Shown: positions 38,628 through 50,498 of the stretch, piece by piece
Layout: the number at the start of each line of letters is the position of its first letter
Position numbering within the stretch: the stretch's first letter is position 1
Source: Bartonella bovis 91-4
GTDB taxonomy: Bacteria > Pseudomonadota > Alphaproteobacteria > Rhizobiales > Rhizobiaceae
Length of the DNA: 64,000 nucleotides
Assembly (NCBI RefSeq): GCF_000384965.1
Contig: NZ_CM001844.1
Coordinates: 1,560,668 to 1,624,667 of the forward strand
Direction: 5' to 3'
The notes under the pieces: generated by a model
The model's database searches: none
What the model saw: only the letters and a program-made list of their open reading frames with translations
What the model was told of the DNA's origin: nothing
Made by a program: the position numbers and the translations under genes

Positions 38628-39866
38628 ATGAAAAAAAATGTTCTCATTATTGGTGCCGGCGGTGTTGCACAAGTTGTCGCGCATAAATGCGCCCAAAACA
38701 ATGATATACTTGGAGAAATTCATATCGCTTCACGAACACTCAAAAAATGTGAAGCTATAATTACTTCCATTAAAGATAAAAAAGCAATGAAAGTAACAGA
38801 TGTTCTTAAAAGCCACACGCTTAATGCAATGAACATTGAAGAAACTGTAAAACTTATCCAACAAACTAAATGTGAAATTGTTATCAATGTTGGTTCTCCT
38901 TTTTTGAATATGTCTGTTCTTTCAGCCTGTATTAAAACAAAATGCGCTTATATTGATACCGCAATTCATGAAGATCCTTTAAAAATTTGTGAAACACCAC
39001 CTTGGTACAACAATTACGAATGGCCCAGACGTAAAGAATGTGAACAAGCTGGTATAACAGCTATTTTAGGTGCAGGTTTTGATCCTGGTGTTGTTAATGC
39101 TTATGCAGCGTTAGCGCGTGATACTTATTTTGATACAATTTCTGACATTGATATTATTGATATTAACGCCGGAAAACATGGGCGTTGGTTTGCAACCAAT
39201 TTTGATCCAGAAATCAATTTTCGAGAATTTACAGGACAAGTATGGTCATGGCAAAATAAAAAGTGGGTTTCCAATAAAATGTTTGAAATTAACCATGAAT
39301 GGGATCTACCAGTTGTTGGAAAACAAAAAGCTTATATGACAGGGCATGATGAAATTCACTCATTATCTAAAAATCTCGATGTTCAAAATATCCGCTTTTG
39401 GATGGGTTTTAGTGAACTCTATATTACTGTTTTTACCGTTTTAAAAAATCTTGGGCTTTTATCAGAACAGGTTATTAAAACAGCAGAAGGTCAAGAAGTT
39501 GTTCCTTTGAAAGTCGTAAAAGCTGTCTTACCTGATCCAGCTTCTTTAGCGCCAAACTATACAGGAAAAACCTGTATTGGAAATTTCATTAAAGGTATAA
39601 AAAATGGAACTCTAAGAGAAGTTTTTATTTATAATATAGCTGATCATAAACAAGCTTTTAATGAAACAGGCGCGCAAGGAATTTCCTATACAGCCGGTGT
39701 ACCCGCAGCAGCTGCTGCCATTCTTATCGCCACTGGAACGTGGGATGTAAAGACCATGGTTAATGTAGAAGAATTACCACCACTCCCCTTTCTTAAACAA
39801 CTTGATCATATGGGGCTTCCAACCTGTATAAGAGAAAAACAAGAAGATAAGAAATTACAATTTTAA
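38628..39866 (+). CDS. Carboxynorspermidine/carboxyspermidine synthase (saccharopine-dehydrogenase family)
   Basis: Reductively condenses aspartate semialdehyde with a diamine (putrescine or diaminopropane) using NADPH. It has 412 residues from the ATG at 38628, which follows the ribosome site AAAGGAGA; a longer frame from 38544 overlaps nspC and is not needed. The Rossmann motif is IIGAGGVAQVVAHKCA. GAGFDPGVVNAYA and DINAGKHGRWFATNFDPE follow, and the C-terminal substrate domain has ISYTAGVPAAAAAILIATG. It is paired with nspC and ended by a hairpin terminator. Family and pairing are sure; the exact polyamine made is not visible. Confidence 0.93.
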   Translation: MKKNVLIIGAGGVAQVVAHKCAQNNDILGEIHIASRTLKKCEAIITSIKDKKAMKVTDVLKSHTLNAMNIEETVKLIQQTKCEIVINVGSPFLNMSVLSACIKTKCAYIDTAIHEDPLKICETPPWYNNYEWPRRKECEQAGITAILGAGFDPGVVNAYAALARDTYFDTISDIDIIDINAGKHGRWFATNFDPEINFREFTGQVWSWQNKKWVSNKMFEINHEWDLPVVGKQKAYMTGHDEIHSLSKNLDVQNIRFWMGFSELYITVFTVLKNLGLLSEQVIKTAEGQEVVPLKVVKAVLPDPASLAPNYTGKTCIGNFIKGIKNGTLREVFIYNIADHKQAFNETGAQGISYTAGVPAAAAAILIATGTWDVKTMVNVEELPPLPFLKQLDHMGLPTCIREKQEDKKLQF

Positions 39867-39888
39867 CCCGTCAATATACCAAAAACAA

Positions 39889-39914
39889 AAAACCGCCCTC
39901 TTAAAGGCGGTTTT
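39889..39914. terminator. Bidirectional rho-independent terminator
   Basis: Perfect stem AAAACCGCC (39889-39897) and GGCGGTTTT (39906-39914) with an 8-base loop. A T-run follows on the plus strand and an A-run on its left gives a T-run on the minus strand. It sits between the convergent polyamine and TCA-cycle operons and can serve both. Confidence 0.9.
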
Positions 39915-39998
39915 AATAAAACCATAGATACAGATTAATTTGTAAAACAGGCCGCTCTCTGTCAAGCAGCATCACAAAAATTCTTTTTAAAATTTTTC

Positions 39999-41405
39999 TT
40001 AAGTGTGAAGTGGCTTAGAAAATGTTGCTAAAGCTGCTTCTCGTACCGCTTCTGATAAAGTGGGATGTGCATGACAACAACGGCTCAAATCTTCTGATGA
40101 ACCGCCAAATTCCATCAATACCGCAACTTCATGAATCATTTCACCCGCACCAAATCCGAGAATGTGCCCACCCAATATTCGGTCTGTCTTCTTATCAGCA
40201 AGAATCTTAACAAAACCATCACTTTTTTGCATCGCACGTGCACGTCCATTAGCCATAAAAGGAAATTTCCCAACATTATAATCAATTCCAGCAGCCTCAA
40301 GCTCTTCTTCTGTCTTACCTACACTTGCAATCTCTGGTTGTGTATAAACAACACTGGGAATAACATCAAAATTCACATGACCTTTTTGACCAGCCAAAAT
40401 TTCAGCCACAGCAATGCCTTCCTCTTCAGCCTTATGCGCTAACATCGGACCTTTAATGACATCACCAATTGCATAAATTCCTGGAATATTGGTCTGCCAA
40501 TGCTGATCTGTTACAACACAACCACGCTCATCTAACTGAACACCTACCTCTGCTAAACCAAGACCCTCAACATACGGATGACGACCCGTTGCAACCAAAA
40601 CAACATCTGCCTCTAGAACTTCTTCTGTACCACCTTTAACTGGTTCAAAAATCACCTTAGTAGTCGACTTAGATTTAGTAACAGCCTTAACTTTCGCACC
40701 AAGTTTATATTCAATTCCTTGTTTTTCCATCAACTTTTGGAACTGACGCGAAACTTCACCATCCATTGATCCTAAAACTTTATCAAGAAATTCAACAACG
40801 GTAACCCTTGCACCCAAACGGCTCCACACTGAACCAAGCTCTGAACCAATAACACCTGCACCCACAACAACCATATGTGCTGGAACTTTCTCAAGCGCAA
40901 GTGCTCCTGTGGAAGATACAATAACCTTTTCATCAATTTCAACATTGACACCTGGAATACTCGAGCTATCTGAACCTGTAGCAATAACAATATTCTTGGT
41001 TGCAATTGTTTGTTGGCTACCATCTTTAGCAGTAATCTCAATTTGACCCGCATTAAAAATCTTTGCTGTACCAAAAAAAGTATCAATTTTATTTTTCTTC
41101 ATCAAAAAAGAAATACCACTTGTATTAGCCGTTATAACAGTTTCTTTATGCTCCATCATCTTTTTAAGATTAAGCTTAGGTTTGGAGACAGAAACACCAA
41201 GTGTTTCAAAACCATGCTGCGTTTCAGCAAATACCTCCGAAGCATGCAACAATGCCTTAGAAGGGATACAACCAACATTGAGACAGGTGCCACCCAATGT
41301 CGCACGTTTTTCAACAATCGCAACTTTAAGACCTAATTGTGCCGCTTTAATCGCTGCAACATAACCACCTGGGCCTGCTCCAATCACAACAACATCATAA
41401 GACAT
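39999..41405 (-). CDS. lpdA: Dihydrolipoamide dehydrogenase (E3)
   Basis: Reoxidises dihydrolipoyl groups of the 2-oxoglutarate dehydrogenase complex, passing electrons via FAD to NAD. It has 468 residues. The FAD site is VVIGAGPGGYVAAIKAAQLG, the redox disulfide GGTCLNVGCIPSKAL, the NAD site VVGAGVIGSELG, a second FAD motif is GIYAIGDV, and the dimer-interface His-Glu pair is HAHPTLSE. It is last in mdh-sucC-sucD-sucA-sucB-lpdA, so it is the E3 dedicated to the 2-oxoglutarate complex. Confidence 0.97.
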   Translation of the reverse strand: MSYDVVVIGAGPGGYVAAIKAAQLGLKVAIVEKRATLGGTCLNVGCIPSKALLHASEVFAETQHGFETLGVSVSKPKLNLKKMMEHKETVITANTSGISFLMKKNKIDTFFGTAKIFNAGQIEITAKDGSQQTIATKNIVIATGSDSSSIPGVNVEIDEKVIVSSTGALALEKVPAHMVVVGAGVIGSELGSVWSRLGARVTVVEFLDKVLGSMDGEVSRQFQKLMEKQGIEYKLGAKVKAVTKSKSTTKVIFEPVKGGTEEVLEADVVLVATGRHPYVEGLGLAEVGVQLDERGCVVTDQHWQTNIPGIYAIGDVIKGPMLAHKAEEEGIAVAEILAGQKGHVNFDVIPSVVYTQPEIASVGKTEEELEAAGIDYNVGKFPFMANGRARAMQKSDGFVKILADKKTDRILGGHILGFGAGEMIHEVAVLMEFGGSSEDLSRCCHAHPTLSEAVREAALATFSKPLHT

Positions 41406-41438
41406 CTGCTTTTCCTTTCATCCCCAAAAACTGTACTT

Positions 41439-42644
41439 TTACAAATCAAGAACAAGACGTTCTGGATCTTCTAAACTTTCCTTGACACGTACGAGGAAAG
41501 TTACAGCCTCTTGCCCATCGACAATACGGTGATCATAAGAAAGCGCTAAATACATCATTGGACAGATTACAATTTGACCTCCAACAACCATTGCACGTTC
41601 TTTAATCGCATGCATTCCTAAAATACCAGATTGTGGTGCATTCAAAATTGGCGTCGACATTAATGACCCATAAACACCACCATTGGTAATAGTAAATGTT
41701 CCGCCCTGCATATCAGAAACCGCCAATTTTCCCTCACGAGCAAGACGTCCCAAACGGCCAATTTCTTTTTCAATCTCTGAAATTGACATTTGATCTGCAT
41801 CACGAATCACCGGAACGACAAGCCCTTTATCTGTTCCAACCGCAATTCCAGCATTGACATAATTTTTATAAATAATATCCGTCCCATCAATCTCAGCATT
41901 AATTGCAGGAAGCTCTTTTAATGCATGGCAAACAGCTTTGGTAAAAAAACCCATAAAGCCAAGCTTAACACTGTGTTTCTTTTCAAAAATGTCTTTATAA
42001 CGCTTACGCAAATTCATTACTGCAGACATATCAACTTCATTAAATGTCGTTAACATAGCCGCTGTATTTTGTGCATCCTTAAGACGTCGAGCAATTGTTT
42101 GACGTAATTTTGTCATACGAACACGCTCTTCACGCATTTCATTAAACGATGAAGATGAAGAAACTGACACAGAAGCATTTACTCCTATTTTTTGCGTTAA
42201 TGCATCAAGAACATCCCCTTTAAGAATTTGCCCGCGCTTGCCAGAGCCTAAAATCTTATCTTTTTCAATGTTATTTTCAGCCATCAATTTTGCTGCTGAA
42301 GGAGCAGGAGGCATTGCACTGCTCAAAGAAGGTGAAGCTGGCTCAGATGCTGTAACCGGACTTGGTGCACTAGGAGAAGATACAGATAATGAAGAAGCAC
42401 CAACAGCTCCTGCTTCAATCAACCCTAAAAGAGCATTCACTTCAACTGTATCGCCTTCTTTTGCAAGAATTTCTGATAATTTTCCCGCAACAGGCGCAGG
42501 AATTTCAACCGTTACTTTATCAGTCTCTAATTCAACCAAAGGCTCATCTACAGCGACAGTTTCACCACACTGCTTAAACCATTTGCCGATTGTTGCTTCA
42601 GTAACCGATTCGCCCAAAGTAGGAACACGGATTTCACTAGCCAT
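41439..42644 (-). CDS. sucB: 2-oxoglutarate dehydrogenase E2, dihydrolipoyl succinyltransferase
   Basis: Core of the 2-oxoglutarate dehydrogenase complex. It has 401 residues in three parts: a lipoyl domain with [14 protein letters not shown] (lipoylated Lys ~43), a Ser/Pro/Ala-rich linker, a peripheral subunit-binding domain ([11 protein letters not shown] to LKGDVLDAL), and the catalytic domain ending [14 protein letters not shown] with the active His and Asp. It has a single lipoyl domain, typical of SucB. The gaps to lpdA and sucA are ~33 bp each. Confidence 0.97.
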   Translation of the reverse strand: MASEIRVPTLGESVTEATIGKWFKQCGETVAVDEPLVELETDKVTVEIPAPVAGKLSEILAKEGDTVEVNALLGLIEAGAVGASSLSVSSPSAPSPVTASEPASPSLSSAMPPAPSAAKLMAENNIEKDKILGSGKRGQILKGDVLDALTQKIGVNASVSVSSSSSFNEMREERVRMTKLRQTIARRLKDAQNTAAMLTTFNEVDMSAVMNLRKRYKDIFEKKHSVKLGFMGFFTKAVCHALKELPAINAEIDGTDIIYKNYVNAGIAVGTDKGLVVPVIRDADQMSISEIEKEIGRLGRLAREGKLAVSDMQGGTFTITNGGVYGSLMSTPILNAPQSGILGMHAIKERAMVVGGQIVICPMMYLALSYDHRIVDGQEAVTFLVRVKESLEDPERLVLDL

Positions 42645-42677
42645 AATATTTTTCCATACGTCAGAGTAATAATTAAG

Positions 42678-45671
42678 TTAAGAACCCAACGCGTCTTCAA
42701 GAAACGCGGCAAGTTGTTCAAGATGTTTTGACATTAATCCAGCAGCTGGTGACGCACTCGCAGAACGTCCAGTATAACGCGCACGTGAATATTTTGCATT
42801 AATATGGGTTAAAACCCATTCTAAATAAGGCTCAATAAACGACCACGCTCCCATATTCTTGGGCTCTTCTTGGCACCAAACAATCTCAGCTTGTGAAAAA
42901 CGTGATAGCACATCCACTAAAGCTTTCGCTGGAAAAGGATAAAGCTGTTCAACGCGAAGCAAATAAATATTATCAATTCCCCTTTTTTCACGCTCCTCAT
43001 AAAGATCATAATAAACTTTACCTGTACAAAGAACAACACGGCGGATTTTATCATCTTTTTGTAATTTAATCGTAGAATCTTTAAGACATTGTGCATCATC
43101 AAGCAATAAATGGTGGAAATTTGTTTTTGGCCCTATCTCACTCAAAGAAGAAACCGCTCGTTTATGACGTAAAAGTGACTTAGGTGTCATCAAAATCAAT
43201 GGTTTCCGGAAATTGCGTTTAACCTGCCTACGCAAAATATGAAAATAATTTGCAGGAGTTGTACAATTAGCAACCTGCATATTATCTTCCGCACAAAGTT
43301 GAAGATAACGTTCCAAACGTGCCGAAGAGTGTTCTGGTCCTTGACCTTCAAAACCATGAGGCAACAGACAAACAAGACCAGACATACGAAGCCATTTATG
43401 TTCCGCAGATGAAATAAATTGATCAAAAATAACCTGTGCGCCATTAGCAAAATCACCAAATTGCGCTTCCCAAAGTGTTAAACCACGCGGTTCAGCAAGT
43501 GAATATCCATATTCAAAACCAAGAACAGCTTCTTCAGAAAGCATGGAATTTACAACTTCATAAATAGCCTGCCCTTTTTGTAAATTGTTCAAAGGAATAT
43601 AACGTGTTTCATTTTCTTGGTCATAAAGAACTGAATGACGTTGCGAAAAGGTCCCACGTTCAACATCTTCACCAGAAAGACGAATTGGTGCTCCCTCTAA
43701 ACAAAGTGAACCAAAAGCTAAAGCCTCAGCTGTTGCCCAATCAATTCCTTCACCAGTCTCAAACATTTTTGCACGATTGTTTAAAAAACGTTGAATAGTT
43801 TTATGAACACGAAAATCTAATGGAATCTCGACAAGCTTTTGTCCAATTTCCTTTAAAGTTTTTAACTCAACGCCTGTTGCACCACAACACTGTTTTTCAT
43901 CAGCATCACTGGCTGCTTTCAAACCTGCCCAACTTCCATCAAGCCAATCAGCTTTATCAGGCTTATAAGAAGCACCTGCTTCAAATTCAACCTCAAGTTT
44001 ATCGCGCCATTCTTTCTTTTGTTGCTCAATTTCTTCTAAACTAATAACCCCTTGTGCTATCAATTGCTCACTATAAAGCTGAACTATCGTTTTGTGATTA
44101 CGAATTGCTTTATACATAAGAGGCTGCGTAAAAGAAGGCTCATCGCCTTCATTATGTCCATAACGGCGATAACAAAACATATCAATCACCACCGGTTTAT
44201 GAAAAATTTGACGGAACTGTGTTGCTATTTTTGCTGCAAAAACAACAGCTTCAGGATCATCACCATTCACATGAAAAATCGGTGCACCAATCATCTTTGC
44301 AATATCCGATGCATAAGATGAAGAGCGTGAAAAGCGCGGATTAGTGGTAAATCCAATTTGATTATTGACAATTACATGGATAGAGCCCGCAACACTATAA
44401 CCTTTTAAACCTGAAAGACCAAAAGTTTCCTGAAGGACCCCTTGCCCTGCAAAAGCTGCATCACCATGAATCAACACAGGCATCACTTTTGAACGCTCAC
44501 TTAATGGAATAACATCAGTGCGTGTAGGACCAATAAGTTGATCTTGTTTAGCGCGCGCTTTCCCAATAACAACCGGATCAATAATTTCAAGATGAGACGG
44601 GTTAGGCAAAAGCGATAAATGAACTTTTTGACCATTAATTTCACGATTAGCTGAAGCTCCTAGGTGATATTTTACATCACCCGACCCTGCCACATCATCA
44701 GGCTTATAAGAACCACCTTTAAATTCATGAAAAATAGCCCGGTGCGGTTTTGCCAGAACTTGTGAAAGAACATTTAAACGACCACGGTGAGCCATTCCAA
44801 TAAGAATCTCCTGAACACCTAAAGCATTTCCACACTTAATAACCTGTTCAAGAGCAGGAATAAGCGCCTCACCACCATCAAGACCGAAACGCTTTGCCCC
44901 TTTATATTTTGTATCCAAAAACTGTTCAAAACCTTCTGCTTCTATAAGCTCGTTAAGAATAGCTTTTTTGTCTTCTTTTGTGAAAGCACTCTGTTTATCT
45001 TTCCCCTCAATACGCTCTTGAATCCATGCTCTCTGAGCAGGATCAGAAATATGCATATATTCCACGCCAATTGTTGAACAATAAACACGACCAAGAATTT
45101 CAAGTATTTGCGCAATTGTTGCGTATTCTAACCCTAACACATTATCAATAAAAATCGGGCGCTCATAATCTGCAGAACTAAAACCATAAGTCTCTGGAGA
45201 CAGCTCTTTATAATCCTCAGGTTTTTCTGCTAATTGGAGTGGATCAAGCTGCGCACGAAGATGCCCATATGTCCGATAAGCACGAATCATCATAAGCGCT
45301 TGAATAGAATCTCGCGTCGCTTGAGCAATATCTTGTTTGCTAGAAACGGTTCCCTTTTGTGCAGCGGCTTTTTCTTTTAATTTGTCACCTACATGCTTTT
45401 CAAGAGCAGACCAATCACCATCTAAAGCACAAACTAACTCCCCACTTGCTTTTAACGGCCAATGGTCACGTTGCCATGTTGCCCCTTCAGCATTCTTAAA
45501 AACATCTTCTTTATTATCCTGAAAACTCTCAAAAAAAGCACGCCATTGCTCATCCACATTAGTGGGATTTTTTTCGTATTCGGCATAAAGCTGATCTATA
45601 TAATCTGCATTTCCACCATACAGAAACGACGTTTGCGCAAAAAGACTATTTATCTCATCCTGCCTTGCCAT
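42678..45671 (-). CDS. sucA: 2-oxoglutarate dehydrogenase E1
   Basis: Decarboxylates 2-oxoglutarate with thiamine diphosphate and succinylates E2. It has 997 residues, full length. The N-terminal E2-binding segment has SFLYGGNADYIDQLY. The ThDP fold has GMAHRGRLNVL, HLGASANREI, GDAAFAGQGVLQETFGLS and VNNQIGFTTNP. The C-terminal transketolase domain includes FDQFISSAEHKW and LPHGFEGQGPEHSSAR. It precedes sucB and follows sucD in the operon with a 138-bp gap. Confidence 0.98.
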   Translation of the reverse strand: MARQDEINSLFAQTSFLYGGNADYIDQLYAEYEKNPTNVDEQWRAFFESFQDNKEDVFKNAEGATWQRDHWPLKASGELVCALDGDWSALEKHVGDKLKEKAAAQKGTVSSKQDIAQATRDSIQALMMIRAYRTYGHLRAQLDPLQLAEKPEDYKELSPETYGFSSADYERPIFIDNVLGLEYATIAQILEILGRVYCSTIGVEYMHISDPAQRAWIQERIEGKDKQSAFTKEDKKAILNELIEAEGFEQFLDTKYKGAKRFGLDGGEALIPALEQVIKCGNALGVQEILIGMAHRGRLNVLSQVLAKPHRAIFHEFKGGSYKPDDVAGSGDVKYHLGASANREINGQKVHLSLLPNPSHLEIIDPVVIGKARAKQDQLIGPTRTDVIPLSERSKVMPVLIHGDAAFAGQGVLQETFGLSGLKGYSVAGSIHVIVNNQIGFTTNPRFSRSSSYASDIAKMIGAPIFHVNGDDPEAVVFAAKIATQFRQIFHKPVVIDMFCYRRYGHNEGDEPSFTQPLMYKAIRNHKTIVQLYSEQLIAQGVISLEEIEQQKKEWRDKLEVEFEAGASYKPDKADWLDGSWAGLKAASDADEKQCCGATGVELKTLKEIGQKLVEIPLDFRVHKTIQRFLNNRAKMFETGEGIDWATAEALAFGSLCLEGAPIRLSGEDVERGTFSQRHSVLYDQENETRYIPLNNLQKGQAIYEVVNSMLSEEAVLGFEYGYSLAEPRGLTLWEAQFGDFANGAQVIFDQFISSAEHKWLRMSGLVCLLPHGFEGQGPEHSSARLERYLQLCAEDNMQVANCTTPANYFHILRRQVKRNFRKPLILMTPKSLLRHKRAVSSLSEIGPKTNFHHLLLDDAQCLKDSTIKLQKDDKIRRVVLCTGKVYYDLYEEREKRGIDNIYLLRVEQLYPFPAKALVDVLSRFSQAEIVWCQEEPKNMGAWSFIEPYLEWVLTHINAKYSRARYTGRSASASPAAGLMSKHLEQLAAFLEDALGS

Positions 45672-45809
45672 ATATTTTCCCGGAATATTTGTTCCATCTC
45701 CTTAATATACCCACCTTACTTTTAACTAAGAGTCGGGACATTGTAAAAAAGTTTTTACTCTTTGTTTTATCTGAATGGATACAAAAACTCACCCAGATAA
45801 AACCTTCTT

Positions 45810-46712
45810 TTATTCCTTTAAAACTGAAACCAAAGTTTTACCAATTTGTGATGGTGAAGGAGAAACACGAATTCCAGCAGATTCCATTGCAGAAATCTTA
45901 TCTTCTGCACCACCTTTACCACCAGAAATTACCGCACCAGCATGACCCATTGTACGACCAGGAGGAGCTGTACGACCAGCAATAAAACCAACCATTGGTT
46001 TTTTACGGCCTTTTTTGGCTTCATCTTTGATAAATTGTGCTGCTTCTTCTTCAGCGGAACCACCAATTTCCCCAATCATAACAATAGATTCGGTTTCATC
46101 ATCAGCCAAAAACATTCCCAATACATCAATAAATTCAGTTCCCTTAACAGGGTCACCTCCAATACCAATAGCAGTTGTTTGCCCAAGACCTTCACGACTT
46201 GTTTGAAACACTGCTTCATAGGTTAAAGTTCCCGACCGCGAAACAATACCAACAGACCCCTTCTTAAAAATAGAACCAGGCATAATACCGATCTTACATT
46301 CATTAGGTGTGAGGATACCTGGGCAATTAGGACCAATTAAGCGAGATTGTGATTGCTCTAATCTAGCCTTAACCTCAACCATATCCATAACCGGTATACC
46401 TTCTGTAATACAGACAATTAAACTAATCTCAGCCTCAATAGCTTCTATAATAGCTGCCGCAGCCCCTGCAGGGGGCACATAAATAACAGAAGCATCAGCT
46501 CCTGTTTTTTCTTTACCTTCTGCAACACTAGCAAAAATAGGGAGAGTTTCCCCTTTTGATCCTTCCCACGTTTCACCACCTTTTTTAGGGTTGATACCAC
46601 CAACCATTTGCGTACCATAATAAGCAAGTGCTTGTTCTGTATGAAACGTTCCCGTTTTTCCTGTAAGCCCTTGAACTAAAACTTTTGTATTTTTATTGAC
46701 AAGAATTGACAT
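45810..46712 (-). CDS. sucD: Succinyl-CoA synthetase subunit alpha
   Basis: With SucC converts succinyl-CoA to succinate while making ATP or GTP. It has 300 residues. The CoA-binding Rossmann domain has [29 protein letters not shown] appears mid-protein as [13 protein letters not shown], and the phospho-histidine is in [10 protein letters not shown]. It starts 3 bp after sucC. The two genes are translationally linked and lie between mdh and sucA. Confidence 0.98.
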   Translation of the reverse strand: MSILVNKNTKVLVQGLTGKTGTFHTEQALAYYGTQMVGGINPKKGGETWEGSKGETLPIFASVAEGKEKTGADASVIYVPPAGAAAAIIEAIEAEISLIVCITEGIPVMDMVEVKARLEQSQSRLIGPNCPGILTPNECKIGIMPGSIFKKGSVGIVSRSGTLTYEAVFQTSREGLGQTTAIGIGGDPVKGTEFIDVLGMFLADDETESIVMIGEIGGSAEEEAAQFIKDEAKKGRKKPMVGFIAGRTAPPGRTMGHAGAVISGGKGGAEDKISAMESAGIRVSPSPSQIGKTLVSVLKE

Positions 46713-46715
46713 AAT

Positions 46716-47912
46716 TTAAGCTTCCTTCACGGCTGTAACAATCTTGTGAGCAGCATCATCTAAATCATCAGCAGAAATAACATTCAATCCACTATTATTG
46801 ATAATCTCTTTACCGCGCTCAACATTGGTGCCTTCAAGACGAACAACTAAAGGAACTTTTAAACCAACATCCTTAACAGCAGCAACGACACCTTCAGCAA
46901 TAACATCACAACGCATAATTCCACCAAAAATATTGACCAAAATACCTTTAACATTCGGATCAGCGGTAATAATTTTAAAAGCAGAAGTAACCTTTTCTTT
47001 TGAAGCACCACCACCAACATCAAGGAAATTGGCTGGCTCAGCTCCGTAAAGTTTGATGATATCCATTGTTGCCATAGCAAGACCCGCACCATTTACCATG
47101 CAGCCAATCGTACCATCAAGAGCAATATAAGCAAGATCATGTTTTGATGCTTCAATCTCTTTTGGATCTTCTTCTGAAAGATCACGTAATTCTAAAATAT
47201 CTGGATGACGAAACAAAGCATTATTGTCAAAAGAAACTTTCGCATCAAGAACACGCAAATGACCGTCTTTCATGACAATAAGAGGATTAATTTCAAGAAG
47301 ACTCATATCCTTTTCACAAAAAGCTTTATAAAGAATTGGAAAGAGTTTTTCGCCATCTTCACGCGCACTATCACGCAAATTTAATGCATCGCAAAGCTTT
47401 GCACAATCTACAGAAGTCACACCCTTTACAGAATCAATAGGAAGAGTGAGTATCTTTTCCGGCGTTTCTTCAGCAACCGTTTCAATATCCATACCCCCTT
47501 CCGTTGACACAACAAAAACAACCCGACCAACTGTACGGTCAACTAAAAGTGAAAGGTAAAGTTCTCGTTCAATGTCAGCACCATCTTCAATATAAAGACG
47601 GTTAACTTGCTTGCCTTCTGCACCTGTTTGTTTGGTTACCAAAGTTTTACCAAGCATTTCTTTTACATTAGCGACAACTTCTTCAACCGATCGAGCAAGT
47701 CGAACACCACCTTTTGCATCAGAGTCAAGTTCTTTGAACTTCCCCTTACCACGACCTCCAGCGTGAATCTGACTTTTTACCACATAGAGTGGTCCCGGTA
47801 ATTTTTTCGCCCACTTTTCAGCTTGCTCTACAGAATAAACAGCCACACCATTTGCAATTGGTGCACCATATTCGTGAAGTATACGTTTGGCTTGATACTC
47901 ATGAATATTCAT
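46716..47912 (-). CDS. sucC: Succinyl-CoA synthetase subunit beta
   Basis: The nucleotide-binding partner of SucD. It has 398 residues. The N-terminal ATP-grasp domain begins [16 protein letters not shown] and has [13 protein letters not shown] and LEINPLIV. The C-terminal ligase domain has [24 protein letters not shown] and [10 protein letters not shown]. It lies 81 bp after mdh and 3 bp ahead of sucD in the TCA-cycle operon. Confidence 0.98.
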   Translation of the reverse strand: MNIHEYQAKRILHEYGAPIANGVAVYSVEQAEKWAKKLPGPLYVVKSQIHAGGRGKGKFKELDSDAKGGVRLARSVEEVVANVKEMLGKTLVTKQTGAEGKQVNRLYIEDGADIERELYLSLLVDRTVGRVVFVVSTEGGMDIETVAEETPEKILTLPIDSVKGVTSVDCAKLCDALNLRDSAREDGEKLFPILYKAFCEKDMSLLEINPLIVMKDGHLRVLDAKVSFDNNALFRHPDILELRDLSEEDPKEIEASKHDLAYIALDGTIGCMVNGAGLAMATMDIIKLYGAEPANFLDVGGGASKEKVTSAFKIITADPNVKGILVNIFGGIMRCDVIAEGVVAAVKDVGLKVPLVVRLEGTNVERGKEIINNSGLNVISADDLDDAAHKIVTAVKEA

Positions 47913-47993
47913 TCGTTTTCCCTTTTCTTTTATGGACCACTAAACCAACCTTCAAACACTTAAAGCATCTTATTTTAAGCGTAGAATTGAGTT

Positions 47994-49013
<1,020 letters not shown>

Positions 49014-49245
49014 TTAATAATGAATAATATTGAAATATTTCCCCTAAATTTATCAAAAATGGGAAAGTATGAAATTAATCACATTTCTCTCTTCATTGAC
49101 ATAAAATCCCTCTATAAATCAAAAATTAGAAATTTACTGTGTTCTACCGATAAGATGAATTTTAAAAAAATACAATAGATTATTACAATACTTTTAAATT
49201 CAAAGAATTATTATTTTTATAGTTTACGTAAAGACAAAGTAATAA

Positions 49246-50424
49246 TCATTCTTTTTTATCCAAAAACTGTTTTTTCCAAATATCTAGATAGTCTTGGCTT
49301 TGCATCTCAAAAAGACGTGATTGTATTCTCTGAAACTCAAATGTTTCTGTTGTCTGCCAGCACCCTTGATATAAATTTTCAAGTTCTGTTGCCATCGACA
49401 TAAATAGTCTTATGTGGCGTTCATAAAGGGTATCAATAAGTAAAATAAACCGTTTTGTTTCATTGCGATGTGTATCATCCATCACTGGAACATTATCAAT
49501 AAAAACTGTATGATAGCGTTCTCCTAACGCTAAATATTCAGCCGCTGCCAAAGGTTTTGCACATAAGTCTTGATAATCAAAGCGCACACACCCTGCACCA
49601 GAACGTGTAATATGAATGAAGTGCCCTCTTACAGATAGAGTATCAGGTACTTCTTTTTGACCTTGCAGCACTAATGCCCATGTTTGATCCATGCTTGCAT
49701 CTGCCGCAGGCCCTAGTGGTGTTACATATACATGGTGTAAATTTGACTTTTCAAGACGATAATCTGTTCTTGCATCAAGATTAACAACGTTAACATGGGT
49801 CTTTAAAACTTGAATAAAAGGCAAAAAAAGCTCTCGATTTAAACCATTACAATAAAGGTCATCAGGAGCAACATTTGAAGTGGCAACGAAAATAACCCCA
49901 TAATCAAATAAAGCCGTAATAAGGCGATAAAGCACCATAGCATCTGCAATATCTGTTACACAAAATTCATCAAAACAAAGTATGCGCGCTTCTTGAGCGA
50001 GATCTTTTGCAACAGCTAAAATAGGATTATCTTGTTTGGTTTTTGTACGTTTAAGCATCTGACGATGTATTTTAATGCGTTCATGTACATCAGTCATAAA
50101 ATCATTAAAATGGGCGCGTTTTTTACTACCTTGCGGTAAACAAGAGAAAAACAAATCCATTAACATGGTTTTGCCACGCCCTACTTCACCATAAATATAT
50201 AAACCCTGAATGCCACCATGATTACCACCTTGTTTTGAAACACGCAAACAGAATTGTTTTTTTCTTTTAAAGCGACGCCAGAATGCCCAAGACTGAAAAC
50301 TATTTTGTGCTGAAATTTCTTGCAGTAAACAATCAAAATATTTTATCAAAGCTAATTGAGCTGGATCCGAACTAATTTCTCCTTTGGAAACTAAACTTTC
50401 ATAGCGCGTTGAAACTAAAACCAT
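49246..50424 (-). CDS. zapE: ZapE / AFG1-family ATPase
   Basis: A 392-residue P-loop ATPase. Walker A is GEVGRGKTMLMDLFF, Walker B CFDEFCVTDIADAM, and sensor regions VIFVATSNVAP and FVTDIA-like segments fit the AFG1 family. Bacterial members (ZapE) act at the division ring; mitochondrial relatives handle proteins in the inner membrane. The N-terminal start at ATG gives a normal family length. It sits between mdh and omp19, in the same direction as both but with spacers on each side. Confidence 0.92.
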   Translation of the reverse strand: MVLVSTRYESLVSKGEISSDPAQLALIKYFDCLLQEISAQNSFQSWAFWRRFKRKKQFCLRVSKQGGNHGGIQGLYIYGEVGRGKTMLMDLFFSCLPQGSKKRAHFNDFMTDVHERIKIHRQMLKRTKTKQDNPILAVAKDLAQEARILCFDEFCVTDIADAMVLYRLITALFDYGVIFVATSNVAPDDLYCNGLNRELFLPFIQVLKTHVNVVNLDARTDYRLEKSNLHHVYVTPLGPAADASMDQTWALVLQGQKEVPDTLSVRGHFIHITRSGAGCVRFDYQDLCAKPLAAAEYLALGERYHTVFIDNVPVMDDTHRNETKRFILLIDTLYERHIRLFMSMATELENLYQGCWQTTETFEFQRIQSRLFEMQSQDYLDIWKKQFLDKKE

Positions 50425-50498
50425 CCAAGCATCCTCTTTGCAAATCGTTCTTAGTAAAAGAAAAATTTACACACAACATTTATGAATAATATTTTTTA

